Positions 17,401 to 25,516 are shown, numbered from the stretch's first letter. The stretch: DNA of 64,000 bases from CAWDAQ01 sp963800325 (GCA_963800325.1 CAWDAQ010000005.1:1-64000); one strand, 5' to 3'. Made by a program: numbers and translations. Notes: generated from the letters alone by a model not told the origin.

Positions 17401-17816
17401 CTACCCCCAGCGGCCCGCGGCGAGGCGCCGGGTAAGGGCCTCGATGTGCGCGGCGTCCGCACGGGAGAGCTCCCCGAGGTAGCGGACGACGAGGGTGTCG
17501 GGCTGCTCCTCCCCGCCTCCGGCGGCGTGCGCGCCCTCGACCGGCTCCTCCGGCGCCGGTCCCGGTTCCGGGGCGGAGTCGTCGTAGAGGAACCGCTCCA
17601 CGGAGCCGACCTCCCAGTCGAACATGTCCTCGAGCAGCCGGTGCGCCGTCGGAGTCAGCGAGTCCCCTCGACCCGGTCCCACGTCGAGCGGGACACCCCC
17701 GCCCGGTTGCAGGGGTACAACTTGCTCCACGGCTTGCCCTTCGGGGTGCGCCGCGCCATCCGCTGGGCTCGCGGGAGCTCCCCGAGCCGCTTCCTGCGCG
17801 TCCTCGCCTCGTCCAT
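17401..17816 (-). pseudogene. XRE-type helix-turn-helix protein with a frameshift
   Basis: From an ATG at 17816 the product reads MDEARTRRKRLGELPRAQRM, GKPWSKLYPCNRAGVSRSTW and DRVE. One base is then missing in a GGGG run near 17660, and the frame moves to GDSLTPTAHRLLEDMFDWEV and GSVERFLYDD, ending RLAAGRWG with the stop at 17401. The joined sequence looks like an XRE-like DNA-binding domain (NRAGVSRSTW ... RVE ... TAHRLLEDMFDW) with an acidic tail. The shift is in a homopolymer, so a sequence error is as likely as a true mutation. Confidence 0.6.
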
Positions 17817-17894
17817 GGCAGCCGATGCTGTCACGACCGGGCGAGGGCCGCGCATCACGCCGGTGTCCACCACGGGCGTCCAGGATCCCGTCCC

Positions 17895-18203
17895 GTGCCG
17901 AGCCCACCCCGCGACGACCCCGACGAGCCGTCCGAGGTCCCGGCCGCCGACGACGTGGCCGCGGCGGGCGTGGACTTCCTCCGCGCCGCCGGGCTCTTCT
18001 CCGGTCTGTACGGGGCCACGGCGAGCACCGCGTGCCGCTGGTGCGCCGCCGGGCTGGAGGAGCTGCCGTCCGGGGACTGGGTCGACGCGGACACCCGCGG
18101 CGTCGCCCTCGCCATCCAGCGGGGGTGGGAGGGGACCACCGAGGAGCTCCGCGCGGCCGTCGCCGCCGCCCTCGCCGGACCGGCCGCGGACGCCGAGTCG
18201 TGA
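17895..18203 (+). CDS. Hypothetical protein
   Basis: This 102-residue, GTG-started protein is acidic and Ala-rich, with FLRAAGLFSGLYGATASTAC and RWCAAGLEELPSGDWVDADT. The two Cys in STACRWC may be structural. The stop overlaps the next frame's GTG by four bases (GTGA at 18200), so the two were probably cotranslated. No family is recognised. It is divergent from the helix-turn-helix gene at 17401-17816, with about 80 bases between them, which suggests a shared control region. Confidence 0.5.
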   Translation: MPSPPRDDPDEPSEVPAADDVAAAGVDFLRAAGLFSGLYGATASTACRWCAAGLEELPSGDWVDADTRGVALAIQRGWEGTTEELRAAVAAALAGPAADAES

Positions 18204-18530
18204 GCGCCTCGCCGGAGCCGGTCCGCGTCGACGTCGCCGGCATCCCGCACGTGCTCGGCCTGCGGCACTCCGACACGCAGTGGTTCGCCCTCGACCACGA
18301 GTCCTTCGGCCACGATGTCGTCTCGGTCGAAGAGGACGGCACCCCCGCGCGCAACGTCTTCGTCACCTTCGGCGCCGAGCACCGCCCGAGCGCAGCCGCC
18401 CCTGCGGAACCTCCAGGACTGCCCGTGCGGCGCGACCCGCGCCCAGCTGGAGGACGCCCTCGACCAGGTGCCCGACGCGGCCTGGCTCACGTTCGCCCGC
18501 TACGTCTCCCGCGGGCCGGTCCGTCGGTAG
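18200..18530 (+). pseudogene. Hypothetical protein with a frameshift
   Basis: Starts GTG at 18200 and reads SASPEPVRVDVAGIPHVLGL, RHSDTQWFALDHESFGHDVV and VFVTFGAEHRPS. Near 18395 the frame shifts by one base to LRNLQDCPCGATRAQLEDAL and DQVPDAAWLTFARYVSRGPV, stop at 18530. Both halves are fluent protein and fit one gene of about 110 residues coupled to the upstream ORF. Whether the shift is a mutation or a read error cannot be told here. Confidence 0.5.
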
Positions 18531-18738
18531 CGGCAACCGGGCTACCCGAGTCATAGCCGTCGCCTATGACCGGTCCGAGGCCGGGCAGGGTCCCCGTCGC
18601 GACTTCCCGGTCCGGCCGAACCCCCGGCGGGCACGCGCCGGGCGGTCTTGCCGGACGGGGCGGGGGCCACGACACTGGGACGACACGGCCCGCCGCCACC
18701 CCGTCACGGGGGCGCCCGGCCAGGAAGAGGGGCCTCCC

Positions 18739-19914
18739 ATGACCGATGCGGCCATCCACCTGCTCGTGGGCACGACGAAGGGCGCCTTCGTCCTCGACGG
18801 CGACGCCGGACGGGACCGCTGGTCGGTCCGCGGCCCCTACTGCGACGGCTGGCCCGTCAACCACGCCATCGGGGACCCGGGCGCCGGCACGATGTGGGCC
18901 GGGGGCGGCGGGGACTGGTCCGGGGCCGGGGTGTGGCGCTCGGACGACGTCGGCCACACCTGGTCGCTCGCCAAGCTGACGACCGGGCAGATGGACGCGT
19001 GGGCGGCCGCCGACCCGGGCTTCGCGGCCGCCATCGGGTGGAGCGAGACCCCGGCCCCGTTCGGTGACGAGTTCGCCCAGGTGTGGTCCCTCGGGCGCGT
19101 GGGCGACCGGCTCTACGCCGGCACCAAGCCCGCCTCGCTGCTCGTCAGCGACGACGACGGCACGACGTGGTCGGCCGTGAAGGGCCTGACCGACCACCCG
19201 TCGGCCGCGGAGTGGAACCCCGGGGCCGCGGGCCTGGTCCTCCACACGATCGTGGGACACCCCGAGGACCCGGACCGGATGTGGGTGGGCATCTCGGCGG
19301 CCGGGGTCTTCGCCACCGAGGACGGGGGCGTGACGTGGCAGCGTCGCAACGACCTCGCCGACCCGGCCGCCGGCGGGGGCCGCCCCCACCCGGCCGGGGC
19401 CGCAGGCGGTCACACCGGGTTCTGCGTCCACCACGTCGCCCGCGCCACGGGCGAGGCGGACCTGCTCTACCAGCAGAACCACCACGGCGTCTGGCGCTCC
19501 GAGGACGGGGGCCGGAGCTGGCACGACATCACCGCCGGCCTGCCGTCGACCTTCGGCTTCCCGATCCGGGTCCACCCCCGCGACGGGCAGACGATCTGGA
19601 CGGTGCCGCTCAACGGAGACTCGGTCGGCCGGTACCCGCCGGAGGCCGCGGCCGCGGTGTGGCGCTCCCGCGACGGCGGGCGGACGTGGCAGGACCTGCG
19701 GGCCGGTCTGCCGCAGGAGTCCTGCTTCTTCACCGTGCTCCGGCAGGCCATGGCCGGGGATCGCCGCGAGCCCGCCGGGGTGTACTTCGGGACGAACACC
19801 GGGTCCGTGTTCGCCAGCCGCGACGAGGGCGAGACGTGGGACGAGGTGGCCCGGCACCTGCCGACCGTCCTCGCCGTCGAGGTCCTCGAGCCGGCGCCCG
19901 CGCCCGCGGGCTGA
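18739..19914 (+). CDS. BNR/Asp-box repeat beta-propeller protein (exo-alpha-sialidase-like fold)
   Basis: A 391-residue cytosolic protein without signal peptide. It carries at least five Asp-box-type repeats: VWRSDDVGHTWS, LLVSDDDGTTWS, VFATEDGGVTWQ, VWRSEDGGRSWH and VWRSRDGGRTWQ, and FASRDEGETWD near the end. This is the repeat of sialidase-like and photosynthesis-assembly-factor-like propellers. It lacks an obvious sialidase Arg triad, so hydrolase activity should not be assumed. The ATG at 18739 follows AGAGGGG. The family is common in actinobacteria next to VOC or DUF1059-like genes, as here, but its role is unknown. Confidence 0.82.
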   Translation: MTDAAIHLLVGTTKGAFVLDGDAGRDRWSVRGPYCDGWPVNHAIGDPGAGTMWAGGGGDWSGAGVWRSDDVGHTWSLAKLTTGQMDAWAAADPGFAAAIGWSETPAPFGDEFAQVWSLGRVGDRLYAGTKPASLLVSDDDGTTWSAVKGLTDHPSAAEWNPGAAGLVLHTIVGHPEDPDRMWVGISAAGVFATEDGGVTWQRRNDLADPAAGGGRPHPAGAAGGHTGFCVHHVARATGEADLLYQQNHHGVWRSEDGGRSWHDITAGLPSTFGFPIRVHPRDGQTIWTVPLNGDSVGRYPPEAAAAVWRSRDGGRTWQDLRAGLPQESCFFTVLRQAMAGDRREPAGVYFGTNTGSVFASRDEGETWDEVARHLPTVLAVEVLEPAPAPAG

Positions 19915-19938
19915 GCGCCGGGGTCCCGGTTACCGCCC

Positions 19939-20664
19939 GTGGGGTGCCGTCTCGTCGCGGTGGACCTCGACGCCCGCGCCCCGGACCGGCAGGCCCGCTT
20001 CTGGGCCGGCCTGCTCGGTCGGGACGTCGTCGAGCAGGCCCCGGGCCCGCTCCTGCCCGGGCCGGGGGCGGAGGTCGCGCTCCGGTTCGTGGCGAGCGAG
20101 AGCCGGTCGCGGTACCCGAACCGGATGCACCTGCACCTGACCAGCGCCGACGCTGCGGCCCAGGGGCGCACCGTCGCGACCGCGCTGCGGCTCGGGGCCC
20201 GGCACCTCGACGTCGGCCAACGGCCCGAGGAGGGGCACGTCGTCCTCGCCGACCCCGAGGACAACGAGTTCCGCGTCGTCGGGCCGGGAAGCGCCTTCCT
20301 GGCCGGGTGCGGGCTCCTCGCCGAGGTCGCCGGCGACGGCACCCGTGGGGTCGGGGTGTTCTGGAGCCGGGTGCTGGGCTGGCCCCTGGTGTGGGACCGG
20401 GACGGGGAGACCGCGGTCCAGTCCCCCGGTGGCGGGACGAAGCTCGCCTGGGGAGGCCCACCCGTACCCCCGAAGACCGGGCGGAACCGGCAGCGCCTCG
20501 AGGTGACCCCCGACGTCGGGGAGGTCGAGCGGGAGGTCGACCGGCTCACGGGCCTCGGCGCGAGGCGTCTCGGGCCCGGCGGGGTCGAGGGGGTGGCCGG
20601 GGTCGACGGGGCCGCCGAGCTCGCCGACCCCGACGGCAACGAGCTGTGCCTCACATCTGGGTGA
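19939..20664 (+). CDS. Two-domain VOC (glyoxalase-like) protein
   Basis: A 241-residue GTG-started protein made of two vicinal-oxygen-chelate modules. Module 1 (about 1-115): VAVDLDARAPDRQARFWAGL, MHLHLTSADAAAQG, VVLADPEDNEFRVV. Module 2 (about 120-240): GVFWSRVLGWPLVW, RQRLEVTPDVGEVEREV, AELADPDGNELCL. The DPEDNEF and DPDGNEL turns are the typical end of each betaalphabetabetabeta unit, and the Glu there is the usual metal ligand. A His at MHLHL may be another ligand. Substrate unknown; candidates are glyoxalase, dioxygenase or antibiotic-binding functions. It starts 24 bases after the BNR-protein stop, so the two are probably an operon. Confidence 0.82.
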   Translation: MGCRLVAVDLDARAPDRQARFWAGLLGRDVVEQAPGPLLPGPGAEVALRFVASESRSRYPNRMHLHLTSADAAAQGRTVATALRLGARHLDVGQRPEEGHVVLADPEDNEFRVVGPGSAFLAGCGLLAEVAGDGTRGVGVFWSRVLGWPLVWDRDGETAVQSPGGGTKLAWGGPPVPPKTGRNRQRLEVTPDVGEVEREVDRLTGLGARRLGPGGVEGVAGVDGAAELADPDGNELCLTSG

Positions 20665-20679
20665 GCGCGCGCAGTCGGC

Positions 20680-20925
20680 TCAGGCGGTCCGCTCCTCCGG
20701 GAGCTCTGCGAAGGCCCTCTTCGTCGAGCGGTACCAGCCCATCCCCTTGACCGGGTTGCGCCACCGGCCCTTCATGTCCCGCAGGGCCGCCTCGTGACTC
20801 GTGTCGCCCGACTCGACCGCCTCGCGCAGGTGCCGGTCCTGGGCCTTGATGACGTCGTCGGCGCTGTCGCCGCGCAGCTGCAGGTCGCACGGGCCGCCGA
20901 GCTGGCGGCAGGTCATCGTCTTCAC
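20680..20925 (-). CDS. DUF1059-like small protein
   Basis: An 81-residue protein: VKTMTCRQLGGPCDLQLRGD, DVIKAQDRHLREAVESGDTS, then RDMKGRWRNPVKGMGWYRST. The CRQLGGPCD start with an acidic region and the following helix is the pattern of a family of small actinobacterial proteins related to DUF1059. AAGGAG lies six bases before the GTG at 20925, so this start is preferred over the ATG at 20916. It is convergent with the VOC gene. Function unknown. Confidence 0.7.
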   Translation of the reverse strand: MKTMTCRQLGGPCDLQLRGDSADDVIKAQDRHLREAVESGDTSHEAALRDMKGRWRNPVKGMGWYRSTKRAFAELPEERTA

Positions 20926-21006
20926 GGGTCTCTCCTTGGTGGGTGGTGGGCCTTCCGGCCACGTGTCGGTGCGGTCGATGCTCTGATGACGAGCGGGAGC
21001 CCCCGG

Positions 21007-21049
21007 GTGTGACGGCGGGTGTGACGGCGGGTGTGACGGCGGGTGTGAC
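21007..21049. repeat. Tandem 12-bp repeat
   Basis: GTGTGACGGCGG occurs three times head to tail, followed by a fourth, degenerate GTGTGACAGGGG. It lies between the sigma factor stop and the DUF1059-like start. Such a repeat may vary in copy number between strains. Confidence 0.85.
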
Positions 21050-21098
21050 AGGGGGTTCTGCAGCCGGTGTTGGGACCACGTCGCCGGCCGGGGCCGGC

Positions 21099-21938
21099 TC
21101 AGACCGGGCCGGGGCCCTGCCGGCGGACGACACCGGCGAGGACCCCGGGGTCGGCGCGGAAGACGATCCCGGTGACACGCCCGTCCTCGACGGTGAAGTC
21201 GAAGAGCACCCTGGCCTCGCCGCGGTGGTACCACGCGGCCCCGGGCCGGTCGCCGACGAGCACCGGCAGCGCCGCCTTCGCGGCGCCGTCGAACATCGCG
21301 GCCACTGCCTCCGGGCCCGCGACGCGCTCGGGGGTCCCGGTCGCCACCGCGGCGGCGTCCGCCGAGACGAGCACGTCCGGGGCGAGCAGCCGCAGCAGAC
21401 GCTGCAGGTCCCCACCGCGGGCGGCGGCGAGGAAGGCGTCGACGACCTCCCACTCGGCGGGCTCCCCGTCCGGAGCCTCACCGTCCGGGACGGCGCTGCG
21501 GACCTTGCCTCGCGCCCGGGAGGCGAGCTTGCGGGCGGCGACCGGGCTCACCCCGAGGATCCTCGCGACCGTGGCGAACTCGACCCCGAAGGTGTCGTGG
21601 AGCACGAACGCCACCCGCTCGGTCGGTGTCAGCTGGTCGAGGACGACCTGGAGCGCGACCCCGACCGTGTCGGCGAGGGCGACCTCCTCGGCGGGGTCGG
21701 CGCCGCCCGCGGTGTCGGGCACCTCCGCGGGGCTCGGCGTCCTGGCCCGCAGCCGGTCGAGGCAGAGCCGGGTCACCACCGTCGTCAGCCACGCGGGGAG
21801 GTTGTCGACCTCGGCGCCGCGCAGCCGCAGCCACGCCTGCTGCACGACGTCCTCGGCCTCGACGGCGTCGCCGAGGACCCCGGTGGCGATGCGCCGCAGC
21901 CGGGGCCGCTCGGCCTCGAAGCGTTCGGTCTGGTCCAT
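21099..21938 (-). CDS. ECF sigma factor with SnoaL-like C-terminal domain (SigJ-like)
   Basis: A 279-residue RNA polymerase sigma factor. Region 2 is RPRLRRIATGVLGDAVEAED and VVQQAWLRL (residues about 12-45); region 4 is LDQLTPTERVAFVLHDTFGV and ILGVSPVAARKLASRARGKV (about 105-155). The C-terminal 110 residues form a SnoaL/NTF2-like domain starting AEWEVVDAFLAAARGGDLQR, common in SigJ/ECF41-related groups where it controls activity in cis. The ATG at 21938 is preferred to the GTG three codons earlier. No anti-sigma gene is adjacent, in keeping with this group. Target genes are unknown. Confidence 0.87.
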   Translation of the reverse strand: MDQTERFEAERPRLRRIATGVLGDAVEAEDVVQQAWLRLRGAEVDNLPAWLTTVVTRLCLDRLRARTPSPAEVPDTAGGADPAEEVALADTVGVALQVVLDQLTPTERVAFVLHDTFGVEFATVARILGVSPVAARKLASRARGKVRSAVPDGEAPDGEPAEWEVVDAFLAAARGGDLQRLLRLLAPDVLVSADAAAVATGTPERVAGPEAVAAMFDGAAKAALPVLVGDRPGAAWYHRGEARVLFDFTVEDGRVTGIVFRADPGVLAGVVRRQGPGPV

Positions 21939-22020
21939 GGCGCCCACTCTCGTCTCGGGGTCCGGTCACACGGAAGACGTCCCGGGGGCACGGGACGTGA
22001 CGACGTGGCGTGGAGGCGCG

Positions 22021-22443
22021 GTGGCGTCGGCGGCTGTGGCAGCCGCTGACGACATCGCGACGTGGGACGCCGAGACGGGTCGCTTCGACGACGAGGCGGA
22101 CCACGGCCTGCGGGACCCGGCGATCCGGCAGGCGTGGCGCACGCTCCTCGTGGGCCGCCTGCCCGGGGCCCCCGCGCGCGTTGCCGACCTCGGGTGCGGC
22201 ACCGGCACCCTCTCGGGCCTGCTCGGTGAAGCCGGCTACGAGGTCGACGGAGTGGACTTCTCCCCGCGCATGGTCGAGCTCGCGCGGCGGAAGGCCGACC
22301 GTCTCCCGCGGGGGCGGTTCGTCCTGGGCGACGCAGCCGAGCCCCCACTGGAGCCGGGGACGTACGACGTGGTGCTCTGCCGGCACGTGGACTGGGGGCG
22401 TGCCGTGGCCGACGACCGCTACGTCGTGACCGGCGTGGCCTGA
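22021..22443 (+). pseudogene. SAM-dependent methyltransferase with an internal deletion
   Basis: Starts GTG at 22021 and reads DDIATWDAETGRFDDEADHG, motif I VADLGCGTGTLSGLLGEAGY, motif II-like VDGVDFSPRMVELARRK, and YDVVLCRHVDWGRAVADDRY, ending VVTGVA. A class I methyltransferase of this group usually has about 100 more residues between LCRHV and the WGRxVxDERY tail. The join is in frame, so a stable short protein of 140 residues may be made, but it lacks strands beta-5 to beta-7. It is most likely non-functional. It is convergent with the next methyltransferase. Confidence 0.65.
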
Positions 22444-22466
22444 CCGGCCCCGGACCGCGGGACGCG

Positions 22467-23126
22467 CTAGGCCGGCGCGTCCGGTGCGGTCGCGACGTAG
22501 CGGTGGACGCTGCCCCACCCCCCGACCTCGTCGTCCCGCACGTCGAGCCCGGCGGCCGTCAGGACGGCGGGGACGTCCCGGACGAGGTCGCCGAGGGGCT
22601 TCCAGAACCGGTCGACGAGGGCGGTGCCCAGCCGGTTGCCGTCCCGCGGGTAGTTGACGTCGATCAGCACGAGACGTCCTCCCGGCACGAGGACCCGCGC
22701 GACCTCGGCCGCGGCGGCCGCCCCGTCCGGGTAGCCGCTGAAGGCCATGGTGCTGACCACGGTGTCGAACGTGGCGTCCGGGTAGGGAAGCGCCTCGACC
22801 GCGCCGAGCCGGAGGTCGGCCCTCACCCCGGCGCGGGCCAGGTTGCGGCGTGCCACCTGCAGGAGTGCCGGGTTGAGGTCGATGCCGTCCGTGCGGTACC
22901 GGCCGGCGTACCGGGTCAGCAACCAGCCGGTGCCGAAGGAGACCTCGAGGACCCGGGGGCCCCGGATCTCGGGCAGCGCCTGCCCGAGCCACCGTCGCCA
23001 CGGCGGGAAGGCCTTGACCACGACGTCGTACACGCGGGCGAAGCGGGTGTAGAGCCGGTCGTTGGCGCGCGTGTACGCACCGGGGTCGTCCGGCTCGGGC
23101 GAGTACCGCGGCACCCCGCGTGTCAT
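22467..23126 (-). CDS. Class I SAM-dependent methyltransferase
   Basis: A 219-residue methyltransferase. Motif I is GPRVLEVSFGTGWLLTRYAG (residues about 55-74), followed by TDGIDLNPALLQVARRNL, LGAVEALPYPDATFDTVVST and VPGGRLVLIDVNYPRDGNRL. The family resembles UbiE/COQ5-type and phospholipid or small-molecule methyltransferases; the N-terminal ARVYDVVVKAFPPWRRWL is common in that group. The ATG at 23126 is chosen because further upstream sequence is not protein-like. The substrate cannot be inferred. Confidence 0.85.
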   Translation of the reverse strand: MTRGVPRYSPEPDDPGAYTRANDRLYTRFARVYDVVVKAFPPWRRWLGQALPEIRGPRVLEVSFGTGWLLTRYAGRYRTDGIDLNPALLQVARRNLARAGVRADLRLGAVEALPYPDATFDTVVSTMAFSGYPDGAAAAAEVARVLVPGGRLVLIDVNYPRDGNRLGTALVDRFWKPLGDLVRDVPAVLTAAGLDVRDDEVGGWGSVHRYVATAPDAPA

Positions 23127-23207
23127 CGCGTCATCGTCTCGCACTCTGCGCCGCGAGCGCAGGACCACGGGCCGCCGGGCTGGCGCGCGGCGACCGTCGG
23201 CGGGAGC

Positions 23208-23561
23208 ATGAAACACACGGAGGTGTCGACGATGGTCTTGCTGGGGCCGGCCCTGGGCTTCTTCATCGGTGTCCTGTGTGGGATGGCCGTCGTCCTGCTC
23301 ATCCGCACCGCCGCTGCCGCCAAGGCGACCTTGAGGACGACCGTCGCAGAGATCTCCCAGCTGCTCGCCATCCCCACCTTCTCCTTCGGGGGGCCTTGGC
23401 TGACCTCCAGGTGGCTGCAGGAGTCACAGCTGGACGAGGTGCTCCCCGCCTACGTCGCCTCGCTGTCGCTGACCGTCGCCGTGGTTGCCGGCTACCCCCT
23501 CTTCAGGCTCATCGTCGTGACCTGCGACCACATGGACGACGACAGGGGGCGGCGCGCATGA
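23208..23561 (+). CDS. Small membrane protein with two or three hydrophobic segments
   Basis: A 117-residue protein starting MKHTEVSTMVLLGPALGFFI. Hydrophobic stretches are at about 8-32 (LGPALGFFIGVLCGMAVVLL) and 84-104 (LSLTVAVVAGYPLFRLIVVT), with an amphipathic middle (AKATLRTTVAEISQLL). GGGAG lies six bases before the ATG. The stop overlaps the next ATG by four bases (ATGA), so it forms a pair with the following membrane gene. No family recognised. Confidence 0.62.
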   Translation: MKHTEVSTMVLLGPALGFFIGVLCGMAVVLLIRTAAAAKATLRTTVAEISQLLAIPTFSFGGPWLTSRWLQESQLDEVLPAYVASLSLTVAVVAGYPLFRLIVVTCDHMDDDRGRRA

Positions 23562-23872
23562 CCGCGAACGTGGCCGAAGTCAGCCTGGGGCTCAGCGGCG
23601 GACTGCTCAGCGGTGTCTCGTTGCGTGCCGCCTTCCTGAGCTACAGGTCCGGTGCCGTCGGGTCCGCCATCTGCATGGCTCTCCTCTTCCTCGTGGTGAC
23701 GGGGTCGTGCGGCGCGGTGTGGTCGTCGTCGTTCGCCTGGTACCTGGGCGAGTCCGGGTGGTACTGGCTCGGCGCCGGTCTGGTCGTCGGCCTCGCCACG
23801 GGCGAGCTGACCGTTCGATGGAGGCGTCGCTCGGGGTCGGGTACGGCACCACCCTCCGTCCGCCCCGGATGA
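23558..23872 (+). CDS. Small membrane protein, partner of the preceding gene
   Basis: A 104-residue protein with hydrophobic segments at about 9-27 (LGLSGGLLSGVSLRAAFLSY), 35-52 (AICMALLFLVVTGSCGAVW) and 68-83 (YWLGAGLVVGLATGEL), then an Arg/Ser/Pro tail. Translation is coupled to the gene before it through ATGA. The two may form a hetero-oligomeric membrane unit. No family recognised and no regulator adjacent except the unrelated TetR gene downstream. Confidence 0.6.
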   Translation: MTANVAEVSLGLSGGLLSGVSLRAAFLSYRSGAVGSAICMALLFLVVTGSCGAVWSSSFAWYLGESGWYWLGAGLVVGLATGELTVRWRRRSGSGTAPPSVRPG

Positions 23873-23935
23873 CGAACGGCCCGTACCCGGGCCCGGCCCC
23901 GCGCCAGGGACGTTGCGCACGGACGACACCGCACA

Positions 23936-23949
23936 GTACCGTTCGGTAC
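23936..23949. promoter_or_regulatory. Palindromic operator before the TetR gene
   Basis: GTACCG TT CGGTAC is a perfect inverted repeat 34 bases before the TetR start. This position and symmetry fit an autoregulatory TetR operator. Confidence 0.6.
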
Positions 23950-23983
23950 AGAAAGCGTCCGGGCGGCGAGGGCAGAGGGGAAC

Positions 23984-24574
23984 GTGGTGGCTGAGCGGCC
24001 GGGGAAGCGCGAGACGCTGCTCCGCGAGGCCCGCAAGCTCTTCTACGACCGTGGCATTCGCGCGGTGGGCGTCGACACGGTCGCTGCCGAGTCCGGCGTG
24101 TCGAAGATGACGCTGTACTCCTACTTCGGGTCGAAGGACGGACTGATCGTCGCGTGCCTGGACAGCGTCGACGAGCGCTACCGGCTGTGGCTCGAGCGAC
24201 GGGTTTCCGAGGGGTCGACCACGCCGGCAGAGCAGATCCTCGGAATCTTCGATGCGCTGAGGGACTGGTTCGAGAAGCCGACCTTCCGTGGGTGTGTCTT
24301 CGTCAACGCCACCGTCGAGCTGGCCGATCCCGAGCACCCGGCGCGCCGACCGATCCTCAACCACAAGCACCGGATGCGCGAGTGGATCGCGGGCCTGGCT
24401 GCCGAGGCAGGTCTGAGCGAGCCCGCGGCGGTCGGGGCGCACGTCATGCTCCTGATGGAGGGGGCCATCATCACGGCGCTGGTCGATGAGGATCCCAGCG
24501 CCGCAGATCGGGCGAAGGAGGTCGCCGGCTACGTGGTGGCCGCCCACTCCGGCGCGCTCGTCGTCGGCGCCTGA
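23984..24574 (+). CDS. TetR-family transcriptional regulator
   Basis: A 196-residue regulator with GTG start. The N-terminal DNA-binding domain reads KRETLLREARKLFYDRGIRA and VAAESGVSKMTLYSYFGSKD, the classic TetR helix-turn-helix (residues about 10-55). The C-terminal ligand domain has KPTFRGCVFVNATVELADPE and VGAHVMLLMEGAIITALVDE, like the TetR_C group linked to fatty-acid or xenobiotic catabolism genes. It is in the same direction as the crotonase-to-ligase operon, 153 bases upstream, and is its likely local repressor. A palindrome precedes each transcription unit, though the two palindromes differ in sequence. Confidence 0.88.
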   Translation: MVAERPGKRETLLREARKLFYDRGIRAVGVDTVAAESGVSKMTLYSYFGSKDGLIVACLDSVDERYRLWLERRVSEGSTTPAEQILGIFDALRDWFEKPTFRGCVFVNATVELADPEHPARRPILNHKHRMREWIAGLAAEAGLSEPAAVGAHVMLLMEGAIITALVDEDPSAADRAKEVAGYVVAAHSGALVVGA

Positions 24575-24671
24575 ACGACTGACGCCGATGGACCGTGCCG
24601 GCACGCGTCGAAGCGCCCGGCCCCCAGCCGCCCCGCCGCGAATCCCTTGACCCGGTGTCCCTCGCTTGCTA

Positions 24672-24683
24672 TACAGACCTGTA
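24672..24683. promoter_or_regulatory. Palindrome before the crotonase operon
   Basis: TACAG AC CTGTA is a perfect inverted repeat 45 bases before the crotonase start. It overlaps a low-GC stretch (GAATATTTGT) that may hold the promoter. It is a candidate operator for the TetR protein or another regulator. Confidence 0.45.
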
Positions 24684-24727
24684 CGAATATTTGTCGTAGC
24701 ACGGTGGACGCGCAGGAGGCGGGGGCA

Positions 24728-25516
24728 TTGCTGAACGCGACGGCTGAGGACCAGGTCTCGGTGGAGCGCCGTCTGCCGGCGGCGATCCTGACGTTGAACC
24801 TGCCCGATCAGCGCAACCCGTTGTCCGTGGCTGTGATGCGCGCCTTGAGCGATGAGCTCAAGGCCCTGGCAAGCGATCACGAGGTCCGCGTGGTCGTCAT
24901 CAGGGGCGCCGGCAAGATCTTCTCCTCGGGCCACAACCTCCGCGAGATGACTGGCCGCGCTCTCGATGAACAGCGCGAGGTCTTCGACGTCTGCACCGAG
25001 ATGATGCAGACCGTCCAGCAGATCCCCCAGCCCGTGATCGCCCAGGTCCACGGCGTCGCGGCCGCGGCTGGCTGTCAGCTGGTCGCGACCTGTGACCTCG
25101 CGGTGGCTGCCGACTCCACCCTGTTCCTGACACCCGGTGTCCGCATCGGCCTGTTCTGCTCGACCCCGATGGTGGCGCTGAGTCGCAACGTCGGGCGCAA
25201 GCGTGCGATGGAGATGCTGCTCACCGGCGACCCGATCACAGCCGCGACCGCCGTCGAGTGGGGCCTGATCAACAGAGCAGTGCCGGCAGATCAGCTGGAG
25301 GACGAAGTCTGGACGTTCGTCGAGAAGCTGGCCGCATCGAGCCCCTTGACCATGTCCATCGGCAAGCAGGCGTTCTACGAGCAGATCGATGCTCCGCAGG
25401 CCCAGGCGTACGCCCTCATGTCGGAGACGATGGCGACCAACGCTGTGGCCTGCGACGCACAGGAAGGCATGGACGCGTTTCTCACCAAGCGCGAACCCGT
25501 CTGGCAGGGCAAGTAG
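24728..25516 (+). CDS. Crotonase-fold enoyl-CoA hydratase/isomerase-like protein (ECHDC3-like)
   Basis: A 262-residue crotonase-superfamily protein. AGGAGG at 24714-24719 is eight bases before a TTG at 24728, which decides the start. Conserved parts: oxyanion-hole loop FSSGHNLREM, AAAGCQLVATCDLAVAADS, TPGVRIGLFCSTPMVALSR and the C-terminal EGMDAFLTKREPVWQ. This set matches the ECHDC3 group. At the two positions where hydratases have catalytic Glu, it has Gln (GCQLV) and no Glu (TPGV for PEV), so classical hydration is doubtful. It may bind an acyl-CoA made by the ligase at the end of the operon. A DmdD-like role was considered but not supported by these residues. Confidence 0.85.
   Translation: MLNATAEDQVSVERRLPAAILTLNLPDQRNPLSVAVMRALSDELKALASDHEVRVVVIRGAGKIFSSGHNLREMTGRALDEQREVFDVCTEMMQTVQQIPQPVIAQVHGVAAAAGCQLVATCDLAVAADSTLFLTPGVRIGLFCSTPMVALSRNVGRKRAMEMLLTGDPITAATAVEWGLINRAVPADQLEDEVWTFVEKLAASSPLTMSIGKQAFYEQIDAPQAQAYALMSETMATNAVACDAQEGMDAFLTKREPVWQGK

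Noticed and set aside
18487..19857. 456-codon minus-strand frame opposite the BNR-repeat gene
   Set aside because: The plus strand holds six Asp-box repeats; the minus reading has low-complexity Gly/Arg/Val composition and no motif.
24728..25516. Naming as DmdD (methylthioacryloyl-CoA hydratase)
   Set aside because: Both catalytic Glu positions are replaced and the overall motif set is that of ECHDC3.
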